From: Pseudomonas sp. MYb60 | GTDB taxonomy: Bacteria > Pseudomonadota > Gammaproteobacteria > Pseudomonadales > Pseudomonadaceae | Direction: 5' to 3' | Assembly: GCF_002979555.1 (NCBI RefSeq) | Contig: NZ_PCOZ01000002.1 | Coordinates: 62,001-126,000 of the forward strand | DNA: 64,000 bases | Part shown: piece after piece, positions 29,928 through 40,949 of the stretch | Position numbering within the stretch: the first letter of the stretch is position 1 | How the letters are laid out: each line of letters begins with the position of its first letter | The notes under the pieces: model-generated | The model's input: only the letters and a program-made list of their open reading frames with translations | What the model was told of the DNA's origin: nothing | The model's database searches: none | Made by a program: the position numbers and the translations under genes

Positions 29928-31838
29928 TTAAACCGGAATGCGCCAAGCCTTGGCCATTTCCACAGTCGTGGAGCTGAACGCGGTGTTCCACGGTTTATTG
30001 CGCGCCTTGTAGTGTTGAATGAGGTGGTCAAGCCCGGCATTGAACGCGTCTGGCGTGGTGGCTGCGGCCAGCTTGCGCTCGACATGTTGCAACAACTCCA
30101 CGTTGGATGCCGGCTGGCCCGGCCGGAAAAGCGACGGATAAATCACCTCGCGGGTGAAATTCTCGGCCTTCACAGCAATGTCGCGCCGTTTCATTTCCGC
30201 CACGCCGCTGGCCATTACCCTGGACAGAGGCAAAGCCTCCGCCTCCTTGGCCGCCACCTGCAGCAATTGCTGGAAATTGGGAAATCCCGCCGCATTGAGA
30301 CGTCGCCCCAGCCACTCGATCCGCTCAGGACTGCGGGCGAGTGCGTCCAGGTTGCGCAGTGCTGCGGCGAGTTTCGGTGTGATTGTCAGTGAATCGCTGG
30401 CTTGATTGGCATCGGCAATCGCAGCGTCCAGGGCCTTCAGCGCGTGCAGCGCATCCCTGCGAAACATCAGCACGTCCGCCGCAGCCGGGTCTTTGCGCAG
30501 CGGGTCCTGCACGCCGGCGAGCAGTTCATCGTCCATGGCCAGCACCGCTGCATCCAGGGAGTCAAACGGGTGGCTTTCAAGCGCCTGACTGCGCGCACTC
30601 AAGTGGGTCGCCACGGTTTTCTGGGCTTGTGCCTGCAAATGCAGTTTCTGCTCGGCGGTCATGGAGAAATTGAGGGTGCCGTTAAGCATGCCGCGAAAAT
30701 CACCTTTTTCCGTGTTCAGCGGCAAAGTCACCTTCTGGTCGCTCAACGCTTCGAGCCGCTGCGTTTGATAGGCATTGGCCGCCGAGTGCGGTGTACCGGT
30801 AAGGGTGTCGACAATGGCGCTGAAAAAATCGCCGCTTGCCTTCGACGTTCCCTGCTCCGCCTCGAACTGGACGATCAGCGCCTCTGGCCGGCTTAGCGGG
30901 CTCGGCACAAACGAGCGCTCAATCGCACCCGGTGCAGGCGTATTCGCGAACAACCCACCGTCCTGGAAGCCCGTGACTTCGGCCAGCGCCTGAAACCCTA
31001 AGCCTTGCTCCTGCGGGCTCTTGAACAACACCGGCAGTGAACTTGAAATACGCGCAGCACGGGCGATGTCCATATCAGGGGTCAGGCTGGCATTGAACAC
31101 CACCAACTGCGGACGGCCATCGAACATGCCTGTACCGGTGATGTTGAGTTGCTTGATCGCAGGGATATGTCGACTTAACACCTCAAGGTCACGAAACGTC
31201 GGTGCCGCTCCAGCGCTCAGCTTGTCGGCAATGTTCATGACGTCGGCGGGCCGGCGGGCCCTGGGCGTGTCCGCAATATGGGCAAGGATCGATTGGCGCG
31301 ACTCGTTGCTCATCATCTCTTCGAGGAGCGTCGCCTCGGTCTGCAAGCGCGGCAATAGCGTCAACAATAATTGCGAGACACTGCCGGCTTGACCTGGCAG
31401 GTGCCCGGCCAGCTGGCCGAGCTGGGCGCTGATCGTTTGCAGCCAGGCTGTCACCGGGTCTTTGCTGTTGAGCAACGCTGGCATGTCGATGCTGTTGGAC
31501 AGTTCGCCAAACGATTTGGCCCCCAGTCCACTGGCCAGCAACGCGGCAGAAATCGCCCCGGCGGACGAGCCGGAAATAACCTTCACGCCCTGCAGTTTCT
31601 CGCCCTCCTCCAGCGCCTGCACCACGCCAGGAAAGGCAATGCCCTTGGCACCACCGCCGCTGAGCACCAGGTGATGGGGCGGCGGCGGCGACAGGGTCAC
31701 CTCCACGCGCCCATCGCTATTGCGCTGCAGGCTCAACTTTCGCGGGCCCACACCTGCGACCAGAGGCGTGTTCACGTCCTGGGGGGCAGTTTGCGGTGGC
31801 CGTGAAAGACCCTGAACAACCGAACTTGTTATTTTCAT
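29928..31838 (-). CDS. ExoU-like patatin phospholipase
   Basis: This 636-residue protein matches P. aeruginosa ExoU (687 residues) from the patatin domain to the end. The glycine-rich oxyanion loop GGGAKG is at 61-66, the catalytic Ser in GSSAG is S92, and the DGG Asp is D293. Shared blocks include LNITGTGMFDGRPQLVVFNA, GDFRGMLNGTLNFSM and the C-terminal SSTTVEMAKAWR. ExoU is a type III-secreted phospholipase A2 activated by host ubiquitin, with a C-terminal membrane-targeting bundle. Here the N-terminus before GGGAKG is about 50 residues shorter than in ExoU, no spcU chaperone gene adjoins, and no secretion genes are in the window. The ATG at 31838 is used; a TTG at 31916 is less likely. Confidence 0.9.
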   Translation of the reverse strand: MKITSSVVQGLSRPPQTAPQDVNTPLVAGVGPRKLSLQRNSDGRVEVTLSPPPPHHLVLSGGGAKGIAFPGVVQALEEGEKLQGVKVISGSSAGAISAALLASGLGAKSFGELSNSIDMPALLNSKDPVTAWLQTISAQLGQLAGHLPGQAGSVSQLLLTLLPRLQTEATLLEEMMSNESRQSILAHIADTPRARRPADVMNIADKLSAGAAPTFRDLEVLSRHIPAIKQLNITGTGMFDGRPQLVVFNASLTPDMDIARAARISSSLPVLFKSPQEQGLGFQALAEVTGFQDGGLFANTPAPGAIERSFVPSPLSRPEALIVQFEAEQGTSKASGDFFSAIVDTLTGTPHSAANAYQTQRLEALSDQKVTLPLNTEKGDFRGMLNGTLNFSMTAEQKLHLQAQAQKTVATHLSARSQALESHPFDSLDAAVLAMDDELLAGVQDPLRKDPAAADVLMFRRDALHALKALDAAIADANQASDSLTITPKLAAALRNLDALARSPERIEWLGRRLNAAGFPNFQQLLQVAAKEAEALPLSRVMASGVAEMKRRDIAVKAENFTREVIYPSLFRPGQPASNVELLQHVERKLAAATTPDAFNAGLDHLIQHYKARNKPWNTAFSSTTVEMAKAWRIPV

Positions 31839-31904
31839 TGGCGAGGCGCTCTCTACAGGACGTAATCCTGAGTGATGAGAGAACCTCGGAAAGATCCACG
31901 CAGA

Positions 31905-31926
31905 ATGATTTGGCAATGCAAATCAT
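31905..31926. promoter_or_regulatory. Palindrome upstream of the ExoU-like gene
   Basis: ATGATTTG and CAAATCAT are perfect 8-base inverted arms around GCAATG. The element lies 67-88 bases before the ATG of the ExoU-like gene and just past the end of the thioesterase gene on the same strand. It lacks a T-tract, so an operator is more likely than a terminator. I recognise no ExsA or HrpL-type box nearby. Confidence 0.4.
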
Positions 31927-31939
31927 CCTGCGGCGCCGG

Positions 31940-34068
<2,129 letters not shown>

Positions 34069-34074
34069 TCGACC

Positions 34075-34110
34075 TGCAGTTGCCGGCTTCTGTGGGAGCC
34101 GGCAACTGCA
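34075..34110. promoter_or_regulatory. Strong hairpin between ahcY and metF
   Basis: TGCAGTTGCCGGCT and AGCCGGCAACTGCA are perfect 14-base arms around the loop TCTGTGGG. No T-tract follows, so it is not a standard terminator. The loop and right arm (TGTGGGAGCCGGC) resemble a REP fragment. It could trim, stabilise or attenuate the ahcY-metF transcript. Confidence 0.6.
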
Positions 34111-34157
34111 TCGATTGTGTATGCCTTCCAGGCTTTTGAGTTTCAAAGGGTATGACC

Positions 34158-35003
34158 ATGTCCCAAGACCGTCGCTACAGCTTCGAGTTCTTCCCCACCA
34201 AGACCGATGCTGGGCATGAAAAACTGATGGCGACTGCCAAGCAGTTGGCCAGCTACAACCCCGACTTCTTCTCCTGCACCTACGGCGCCGGCGGCTCGAC
34301 CCGTGACCGCACGATCAACACCGTGTTGCAGCTGGAAAGCGAAGTCAAAGTTCCCGCCGCTCCGCACTTGTCGTGCGTGGGCGACAGCAAGGACGACCTG
34401 CGCGGCCTGCTGACTCAATACAAGCAAGCCGGCATCAAGCGCATCGTCGCCCTGCGCGGCGACCTGCCATCCGGCATGGGCATGGCCAGCGGTGAGCTGC
34501 GCTACGCCAGCGACCTGGTGAGCTTCATCCGCGAAGAAAGCGGCGATCATTTCCACATCGAAGTCGCGGCCTACCCGGAAATGCACCCCCAGGCGCGCAA
34601 TTTCGAGCACGACCTGCAGAACTTCGTGCACAAGGCCAACGCCGGTGCCGACAGCGCGATCACCCAGTACTTCTTCAACGCCGACAGCTACTTCTACTTC
34701 GTCGAGCGTGTACGGGCGATGGGCGTGAACATCCCGATCGTGCCGGGCATCATGCCGATCACCAACTACAGCAAGCTGGCGCGCTTCTCCGACGCCTGCG
34801 GCGCCGAGATCCCACGCTGGGTGCGCAAGCAACTGGAAGCTTACGGCGACGACGTCAAGAGCATTCAGGCGTTCGGCGAGCAGGTCATCAGCGAAATGTG
34901 CGAACGCCTGCTGCAAGGCGGCGCGCCAGGGTTGCACTTCTATACCTTGAACCAGTCCGAGCCGAGCCTGGCTATCTGGAACAACCTCAAGCTGCCACGC
35001 TAA
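34158..35003 (+). CDS. metF: 5,10-methylenetetrahydrofolate reductase
   Basis: This 281-residue flavoenzyme reduces 5,10-methylene-THF to 5-methyl-THF, the methyl donor for methionine synthase. Features are the N-terminal FEFFPTKTDAGHEKL, FFSCTYGAGGSTRDRTINTV near residue 35, RGDLPSG near 110 and NADSYFYFVERVRAMGVNIPIVPGIMPI near 173. An ATG at 34152 lies too close to AAAGGG (34146-34150); the ATG at 34158 has better spacing and is used. It lies 89 bases after ahcY with a hairpin between, and a terminator follows. Confidence 0.96.
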   Translation: MSQDRRYSFEFFPTKTDAGHEKLMATAKQLASYNPDFFSCTYGAGGSTRDRTINTVLQLESEVKVPAAPHLSCVGDSKDDLRGLLTQYKQAGIKRIVALRGDLPSGMGMASGELRYASDLVSFIREESGDHFHIEVAAYPEMHPQARNFEHDLQNFVHKANAGADSAITQYFFNADSYFYFVERVRAMGVNIPIVPGIMPITNYSKLARFSDACGAEIPRWVRKQLEAYGDDVKSIQAFGEQVISEMCERLLQGGAPGLHFYTLNQSEPSLAIWNNLKLPR

Positions 35004-35021
35004 CGCGTCACTTGCGGTACC

Positions 35022-35052
35022 AAGGCCCTCGCCCGTGCGCGGGCCTTTTCGT
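35022..35052 (+). terminator. Intrinsic terminator after metF
   Basis: AAGGCCC and GGGCCTT form the outer stem, with CGC/GCG pairs inside, followed by TTTTCGTTT. It starts 18 bases after the metF stop. Confidence 0.85.
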
Positions 35053-35108
35053 TTCCAAGGCGCGTGCCAGAGCTTCTCTTTAAGGCACGAGCATCGTAAC
35101 CTCAGGGC

Positions 35109-35900
35109 ATGCCCGTCCTCCTGAAGCTGTTGACTGCCGCCCTCTTTGCTTGCCTGAGCCTGGCCGCTCACGGCGAGAAGTTGCGCATTGTCACCGAGCC
35201 CTGGGCACCCTATGTGTATGAAGAACAGGGCGTCATGCGCGGCCTCGACTATGAAACCACGGTGATCGTGTTCGAACGCCTGGGCGTGGAAGTGCAATGG
35301 CAATTCCTGCCGTGGAAACGCTGCCTGGCCATGCTCGACCAGGGCCAGGCCGATGGAGCACTGGATATTTTCCACAGCCACGACCGCGATGCCCTGCTGC
35401 TGTACCCCAGCGAACCCTTGTCGGATGTGGAGTTCGTGCTGTTCTACGCCAATGAGCGCCCGCACCCGGCCCAGACCCTGGACGACGCCCGCGGCCTCAC
35501 CGTTGGCACCTCGCCGGGCTACCTGTATGGCCCCGAATTCAGCAATTCACCCCTGTTCAAGCGCGAACCGGCGCCCAGCCACGACGCCAACTTCGGCAAA
35601 TTGCTGCTGGGCCGCGTCGACCTGGTGATCACCGACCGCCGGGTGGGCCAGCACGTGATCAAGGCAATGGGCCTGGAAGGCAAGGTCAGCCAGGCGCCGG
35701 CGGTGGTCAGCCGCCAACAGCAGTTCCTCGCGGTGCGCCGTGGGGCGGGCATGGACCTGCTGGTGCAGCGCTTTGCTGCCGAGCTCAAGCGCTTCAAACA
35801 GGAACCGGCCTACACCGCATTGAGCGCCAAATATGGTGGAATCCAGGCAAATACGGCCTCGGGAGGCACCGTTGAGCACCACGAAAGCAGCGCGCAGTGA
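35109..35900 (+). CDS. Periplasmic substrate-binding protein (SBP_bac_3-like), orphan
   Basis: This 263-residue protein has a signal peptide (LTAALFACLSLAAHG, cleavage near residue 22) and a type II binding fold: KLRIVTEPWAPYVYEEQG, then LPWKRCLAMLDQGQADGALDIF and a second lobe with LTVGTSPGYLYGPEF. It belongs to the amino-acid-type binding proteins. There is no transporter gene beside it. Its design matches the orphan encoded at 8191-8928. The ligand is unknown; a sensing role cannot be excluded. No strong Shine-Dalgarno site is obvious before the ATG. Confidence 0.8.
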   Translation: MPVLLKLLTAALFACLSLAAHGEKLRIVTEPWAPYVYEEQGVMRGLDYETTVIVFERLGVEVQWQFLPWKRCLAMLDQGQADGALDIFHSHDRDALLLYPSEPLSDVEFVLFYANERPHPAQTLDDARGLTVGTSPGYLYGPEFSNSPLFKREPAPSHDANFGKLLLGRVDLVITDRRVGQHVIKAMGLEGKVSQAPAVVSRQQQFLAVRRGAGMDLLVQRFAAELKRFKQEPAYTALSAKYGGIQANTASGGTVEHHESSAQ

Positions 35901-35909
35901 TTGCTCTGT

Positions 35910-35915
35910 TATACT
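35910..35915 (+). promoter_or_regulatory. Candidate -10 element for rhlE with a long leader
   Basis: TATACT matches a -10 box; no good -35 is visible at 16-18 bases upstream. If used, rhlE would have a leader of about 200 bases (35922-36121), which holds no other gene. Long leaders are common in autoregulated RNA helicase genes, but nothing here proves it. Confidence 0.3.
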
Positions 35916-36121
35916 CCGGCCTTTCCGCCAGGCTCACGCCCGGCCGCTGAGGTCTTGAAAAAGGCACCCAACCCCGCTACAGCGCAGCTTTCAGCCCGCG
36001 CGAGCCGGTGGAGTGCCCGCCAGACGCAGCAGGACCGGACGGGGTTGCGCTCCCCTAAGCGCCATTCACGCCCGGCAAGATTATCCCTTTGGGCCAAGCC
36101 CTAACTAAAACAGGATTACTC

Positions 36122-38008
36122 ATGTCCTTTGCTTCCCTCGGTCTCTCCGAGGCTTTAGTCCGCGCCATCGAGGCAGCGGGCTATACCGAGCCTACTCCGG
36201 TGCAACAGCGGGCCATTCCCGCCGTGTTGCAAGGTCGCGACCTGATGGTTGCGGCACAGACAGGTACTGGTAAAACCGGCGGCTTCGCCCTCCCGATTCT
36301 GGAGCGGTTGTTCCCCAACGGTCACCCGGACAAATCCCAGCGTCACGGCCCGCGCCAACCGCGCGTACTGGTCCTGACCCCCACCCGCGAACTCGCCGCC
36401 CAGGTGCACGACAGCTTCAAGCTGTATGCCCGCGACTTGAAGTTCGTCAGTGCCTGCATCTTCGGCGGCGTTGGCATGAACCCACAGGTTCAGGCCATGT
36501 CCCGTGGCGTCGACGTACTGGTGGCATGCCCTGGCCGTTTGCTCGACCTGTGCGGCCAAGGCAGCGTCGATCTGTCCCACGTAGAAATCCTCGTGCTGGA
36601 CGAAGCCGACCGCATGCTCGACATGGGCTTTGTCCATGACGTGAAAAAGGTCCTCGCGCGCCTGCCGGCCAAACGTCAGAACCTGCTGTTCTCGGCAACG
36701 TTCTCCCAGGACATCACCGCCCTGGCTGGCAAGCTGCTGCATAACCCGGAACGTATCGAAGTCACGCCGCCGAACACCACGGTCGAGCGTATCGAGCAGC
36801 GCGTGTTCCGCCTGGCGGCCAGCCACAAGCGTGCGCTGCTGGCGCACCTGATCACCGCCGGCGCCTGGGAACAAGTGCTGGTGTTCACCCGCACCAAGCA
36901 CGGCGCCAACCGCCTGGCCGAGTACCTGGACAAGCACGGCCTCACCGCCGTCGCCATCCACGGCAACAAGAGCCAGAACGCACGCACCAAGGCCCTGGCT
37001 GACTTCAAAGCCGGCACTGTACGCATCCTGGTCGCCACCGATATCGCCGCCCGCGGCCTGGATATCGACCAGTTGCCACACGTGGTCAACTTCGAGCTGC
37101 CTAACGTCGATGAAGACTACGTGCACCGTATCGGCCGTACCGGTCGTGCCGGTCGTTCGGGTGAAGCCATCTCCCTGGTTGCACCGGACGAAGAAAAACT
37201 GCTGAAAAGCATCGAGCGCATGACCAAGCAGAAAATCGCCGACGGCGACCTGATGGGCTTCGATGCCAGCGCCGTGGAGGCCGAGAAGCCAGAAGCGCGC
37301 GAGCGTCCGGACGTGCGCAACCCGCGCAACCCACGTGGTCCGAAGGGCGATGGCCCGAACGGCGGCGGTGGTGGCGGTGGTCGTCGCGACAAGGGCAAAG
37401 ACAAAGGCGGCAAGGAAAAAGCGCCTACCAACGGTCGTGGCGAACGCCCGGCCCGCGAGCAGAAACCCCGTGAAGGCACCCCGGCCCGCGAACAGCGCCA
37501 GCCGAGCCAGCCGCCACGCGCTGCTGCCGACCGCGCGCCGGACGAGTTCCTCGACGACGACGTGGATAACTTCGGTAACCGCGTCGACTATGTGCCGCAG
37601 GCCAAACCGGCTCAAGGCCGTGGCCGTCGTCCAGGTGCCCCGGCACAGGGCGCAGGCGCAGGCGCTCCACGTGGCGGTCAGCCACAAGGTGGTCGTCAGA
37701 ATGGTCCACGCAACAGCAGCGGCGGCACCACCGGTACCCCGCCTGCCAAGCGCAACGGCCCGCGCAGTGGTGCACCACGTGATGGCCAGGCCCGCCGCGA
37801 AGACTCGCGCAGCAACAATCGTCGCCCAGCCCGCGATGACCAGCCGCGTTCGTCCGAGCCAGCGGTGCAAAACCCGCGTGGCGGCCCGGCGCCGAAGATC
37901 ATCCACAAGGAGTCGAAGGCTGATCGCTTCCCGACACCTGAGCAACTGGATCAGTTGCCAGGCCGTCCTCGTGGTGAAAAACCAGCGTTGCTGACCCGCA
38001 ACCGCTGA
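36122..38008 (+). CDS. rhlE: DEAD-box RNA helicase RhlE
   Basis: This 628-residue protein has a complete helicase core in its first 380 residues: [22 protein letters not shown], and [13 protein letters not shown], with the RhlE-type start [29 protein letters not shown]. The final 240 residues are a low-complexity, Arg/Gly/Pro/Asn-rich tail with a poly-Gly run (GGGGGGGRR), probably disordered. RhlE remodels RNA in ribosome assembly and decay, and in pseudomonads it is important for cold growth. The ATG at 36122, after ACAGGATTACTC, is chosen over an in-frame upstream start. A bidirectional terminator follows. Confidence 0.93.
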   Translation: MSFASLGLSEALVRAIEAAGYTEPTPVQQRAIPAVLQGRDLMVAAQTGTGKTGGFALPILERLFPNGHPDKSQRHGPRQPRVLVLTPTRELAAQVHDSFKLYARDLKFVSACIFGGVGMNPQVQAMSRGVDVLVACPGRLLDLCGQGSVDLSHVEILVLDEADRMLDMGFVHDVKKVLARLPAKRQNLLFSATFSQDITALAGKLLHNPERIEVTPPNTTVERIEQRVFRLAASHKRALLAHLITAGAWEQVLVFTRTKHGANRLAEYLDKHGLTAVAIHGNKSQNARTKALADFKAGTVRILVATDIAARGLDIDQLPHVVNFELPNVDEDYVHRIGRTGRAGRSGEAISLVAPDEEKLLKSIERMTKQKIADGDLMGFDASAVEAEKPEARERPDVRNPRNPRGPKGDGPNGGGGGGGRRDKGKDKGGKEKAPTNGRGERPAREQKPREGTPAREQRQPSQPPRAAADRAPDEFLDDDVDNFGNRVDYVPQAKPAQGRGRRPGAPAQGAGAGAPRGGQPQGGRQNGPRNSSGGTTGTPPAKRNGPRSGAPRDGQARREDSRSNNRRPARDDQPRSSEPAVQNPRGGPAPKIIHKESKADRFPTPEQLDQLPGRPRGEKPALLTRNR

Positions 38009-38021
38009 GTCTTTGTAGCCC

Positions 38022-38063
38022 ATAAAAAATGCCCCGCCTCTTTCGAGCCGGGGCATTTTTTTT
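38022..38063. terminator. Bidirectional intrinsic terminator
   Basis: AAAAAATGCCCCG and CGGGGCATTTTTT form a long stem around a 12-base loop, with T's on the right and A's on the left. It serves the convergent rhlE and yceI-type genes. Confidence 0.92.
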
Positions 38064-38076
38064 GACTCAACACAAA

Positions 38077-38655
38077 TTACTTCTGCTTGACGCCTTCCAG
38101 CGAGATGTCCAGGTCAACGGTCTGCGACGTCGGGCCTGGGCCTTTGACGCCGAAATCGTTCAGGTTGACGGTGGTCTTGGCGTTGAAGCCAGCACGTTCG
38201 CCACCCCATGGATCCTTGCCTTCACCGTTGAAGGTAGCCTTGAAGACCACTGGCTTGGTCACGCCGTGGAAGGTCAGGTCGCCGGTCACGTCAGCGGTGT
38301 CTTTACCGGTGGATTTAACCGCGGTGGAGACGAACTTGGCGTCGGCAAACTTGGCAACGTCCAGGAAGTCTTTGCTGGCGATGTGCTTGTCACGCTCTGC
38401 GTGGTTGGACCACAGGCTGGCGGTTTTCACGTCGACCGCGATTTTGCTGGCCTCAGGCTTGGCGGCATCCCAGCTGAACGAGCCATCCCAGTCCTTGAAG
38501 GTACCGTGGATGAAGCTGTAGCCCAGGTGGCTGATTTTCCAGTCGATGAAGGCGTGCTGGCCTTCCTTGTCGATCTTGTAGTCAGCCGCCATTACCTGAC
38601 CTGCAGACAGCAGGGCCGTACCGATTGCCAGAGCGGCGAGGGTCTTTTTCAACAT
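38077..38655 (-). CDS. yceI: YceI family periplasmic protein
   Basis: This 192-residue protein has a Sec signal peptide ([16 protein letters not shown], cleavage near residue 24). The mature YceI domain is a lipocalin-like barrel ([22 protein letters not shown] at its start, [20 protein letters not shown] in the middle) that binds isoprenoid lipids in relatives. It is encoded 32 bases downstream of a cytochrome b561 gene on the same strand, the yceJ-yceI pairing known in E. coli. The ATG at 38655 is used because the upstream extension would precede the signal peptide. Confidence 0.92.
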   Translation of the reverse strand: MLKKTLAALAIGTALLSAGQVMAADYKIDKEGQHAFIDWKISHLGYSFIHGTFKDWDGSFSWDAAKPEASKIAVDVKTASLWSNHAERDKHIASKDFLDVAKFADAKFVSTAVKSTGKDTADVTGDLTFHGVTKPVVFKATFNGEGKDPWGGERAGFNAKTTVNLNDFGVKGPGPTSQTVDLDISLEGVKQK

Positions 38656-38687
38656 GCTTTCTATTCCTTGTGAGTCGAGGTTGAACA

Positions 38688-39239
38688 TCAGGCTTTGCGC
38701 CCCAGCATTCGCAGCAGGGTCACATCACGATCAATGAAGTGGTGTTTCAACGCAGCCACGCCGTGCAAGCCGGCGAAGACCACCAACACCCAGGCCAGGT
38801 ACAGGTGCACCAGGCCCGCGTTGTCTGCCTGGTCCGGTAGCCCGGAAACCACGGCAGGAATATCGAACAGACCAAATACCGGGATACCGACACCGTCTGC
38901 GGTGGAAATCAGGTAACCGGCGATCATCACGGCGAACAGCCCGAGATACAGGAACCCGTGGCCCAACGCAGCCCCCAGTCGGGTCATGCGGCTGTAGCTC
39001 GCCAGCGGCGGCGGCGGCGGGCTGAGCAGGCGCCAGACAATACGCACCAGCATGATGGCGAACAGCGTGATGCCAATGCTCTTGTGCAGGTCCGGCGCGT
39101 CTTTGCGCCACGCGCTGTAGTAGTCGAGGCCGACCATCCACAGCCCCAGGGCGAACAACCCAAACACCACCAGGGCCACGCCCCAGTGCAAGACGATGCT
39201 GACCCAACCATAGCGGGCCGACGAATTTCGTAATTGCAT
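38688..39239 (-). CDS. Cytochrome b561 family protein, YceJ-like
   Basis: This 183-residue membrane protein has four transmembrane helices. Histidines in the helices ([38 protein letters not shown] and [15 protein letters not shown]) are the expected heme b ligands. Bacterial cytochromes b561 exchange electrons between quinones and periplasmic partners or oxidants. It precedes yceI on the same strand and both should be co-transcribed. It is divergent from bioA with a 273-base gap in which I see no gene. Confidence 0.9.
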   Translation of the reverse strand: MQLRNSSARYGWVSIVLHWGVALVVFGLFALGLWMVGLDYYSAWRKDAPDLHKSIGITLFAIMLVRIVWRLLSPPPPPLASYSRMTRLGAALGHGFLYLGLFAVMIAGYLISTADGVGIPVFGLFDIPAVVSGLPDQADNAGLVHLYLAWVLVVFAGLHGVAALKHHFIDRDVTLLRMLGRKA

Positions 39240-39512
39240 GTTCCAAATCCCGTAAGAACTGCGCCCAAGACTAGCGATTTACCTATCGAATTAAAGCGCA
39301 AATTTTCGCTTTGAAATATCGAGAAATATGATCAAGAGACTATGCACAATAAGTTAACCAAGGATTAAGGACTATTCCCTGGAAACGTGACAGACCGTCC
39401 TGCCTTTACCCCCATTCACCGGTAATAGCTTGTGACACAGCCCACCATTGCATAGGCTTGCGCGATTGTTTTACCTGCGCCCCGCCGCAGGACCGCTTCG
39501 AGGAGAGAACCG

Positions 39513-40919
39513 ATGGGCCTGAACAACCAGTGGATGCAGCGCGACCTGGCGGTGCTGTGGCATCCCTGCACCCAGATGAAAGACCACCAGCAACTGCCGC
39601 TGGTGCCGATCAAGCGCGGCGAAGGCGTGTGGCTGGAAGATTTCGAAGGCAAGCGCTACCTCGACGCTGTCAGTTCCTGGTGGGTCAACGTCTTCGGCCA
39701 CGCCAACCCGCGCATCAACCAGCGCATCAAAGACCAGGTCGACCAGTTGGAGCACGTGATCCTCGCCGGCTTCAGCCACCAGCCGGTCATCGAGTTGTCC
39801 GAGCGCCTGGTGCAGATGACGCCCGAAGGCCTGACGCGGTGTTTCTACGCCGATAACGGGTCGTCCTGCATCGAAGTCGCGCTGAAAATGAGCTTTCACT
39901 ATTGGCTCAACCGTGGCCTGCCGAACAAGAAGCGCTTCGTCACCCTGACCAACAGCTACCACGGCGAAACCATCGCCGCGATGTCGGTGGGCGACGTGCC
40001 GCTGTTTACCGAAACCTACAAGGCGCTGCTGCTCGACACCCTCAAGGTGCCAAGCCCGGACTGCTACCTGCGCCCCGAGGGCATGAGCTGGGAAGAACAT
40101 TCGCGCAACATGTTCCTGGCCATGGAGCAGACCCTGGCGGAAAACCACGACACGGTCGCCGCTGTGATCATCGAGCCGTTGATCCAGGGCGCCGGCGGCA
40201 TGCGCATGTACCACCCGGTGTACCTCAAGTTGCTGCGCGACGCCTGCGATCGCTACGGCGTGCACCTGATCCACGACGAAATCGCCGTGGGCTTCGGTCG
40301 CACCGGCAGCATGTTCGCCTGCGAACAGGCCGGCATCCGCCCGGACTTCCTGTGCCTGTCCAAAGCCCTCACCGGCGGCTACCTGCCGCTGGCGGCGGTA
40401 GTCACCACCGATGACGTCTACAACGCCTTCTACGACGACTACCCGACCCTGCGTGCCTTCCTGCATTCCCACAGCTACACCGGCAACCCGCTGGCGTGCG
40501 CGGCGGCATTGGCGACCCTGGATATCTTCGAAGAAGACAACGTCATCGAGAACAACAAGGCCCTGGCCCAGCGCATGGCGACGGCCACCGCACACCTGGT
40601 GGACCATCCCCACGTCTCGGAAGTGCGCCAGACCGGCATGGTGCTGGCTATCGAGATGGTCCAGGACAAGGCCACCAAGACCGCCTACCCGTGGCAGGAA
40701 CGCAGGGGCCTGAAGGTGTTCGAGCACGCCTTGGCGCGTGGCGCACTGTTGCGGCCGCTGGGCAGCGTGGTGTATTTCCTGCCGCCTTATGTGATTACGC
40801 CGGAGCAGATCGACTTCCTCGCCGACGTGGCCAGCGAAGGCATCGATATCGCCACCCACAGCAGTGTCAGCGTTGCCGTGCCGAAAGATTTCCACCCAGG
40901 CTTTCGTGATCCGGGCTGA
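39513..40919 (+). CDS. bioA: Adenosylmethionine--8-amino-7-oxononanoate aminotransferase
   Basis: This 468-residue PLP enzyme makes 7,8-diaminononanoate for biotin synthesis, using SAM as the amino donor. Signatures include LWHPCTQMKDHQ near the start, VSSWWVNVFGHANP near residue 51, the PLP-pocket sequence LIHDEIAVGFGRTG near 254 and the Schiff-base Lys in CLSKALTGGYLPLA. BioA proteins are usually 420-460 residues, so it is of normal length. It is not next to bioBFHCD. It is followed 30 bases later by rsmE, a second SAM-using gene, as in P. aeruginosa. Confidence 0.95.
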   Translation: MGLNNQWMQRDLAVLWHPCTQMKDHQQLPLVPIKRGEGVWLEDFEGKRYLDAVSSWWVNVFGHANPRINQRIKDQVDQLEHVILAGFSHQPVIELSERLVQMTPEGLTRCFYADNGSSCIEVALKMSFHYWLNRGLPNKKRFVTLTNSYHGETIAAMSVGDVPLFTETYKALLLDTLKVPSPDCYLRPEGMSWEEHSRNMFLAMEQTLAENHDTVAAVIIEPLIQGAGGMRMYHPVYLKLLRDACDRYGVHLIHDEIAVGFGRTGSMFACEQAGIRPDFLCLSKALTGGYLPLAAVVTTDDVYNAFYDDYPTLRAFLHSHSYTGNPLACAAALATLDIFEEDNVIENNKALAQRMATATAHLVDHPHVSEVRQTGMVLAIEMVQDKATKTAYPWQERRGLKVFEHALARGALLRPLGSVVYFLPPYVITPEQIDFLADVASEGIDIATHSSVSVAVPKDFHPGFRDPG

Positions 40920-40949
40920 TGGCCCGCACCCTTTTTTCAGAGAACAGAA

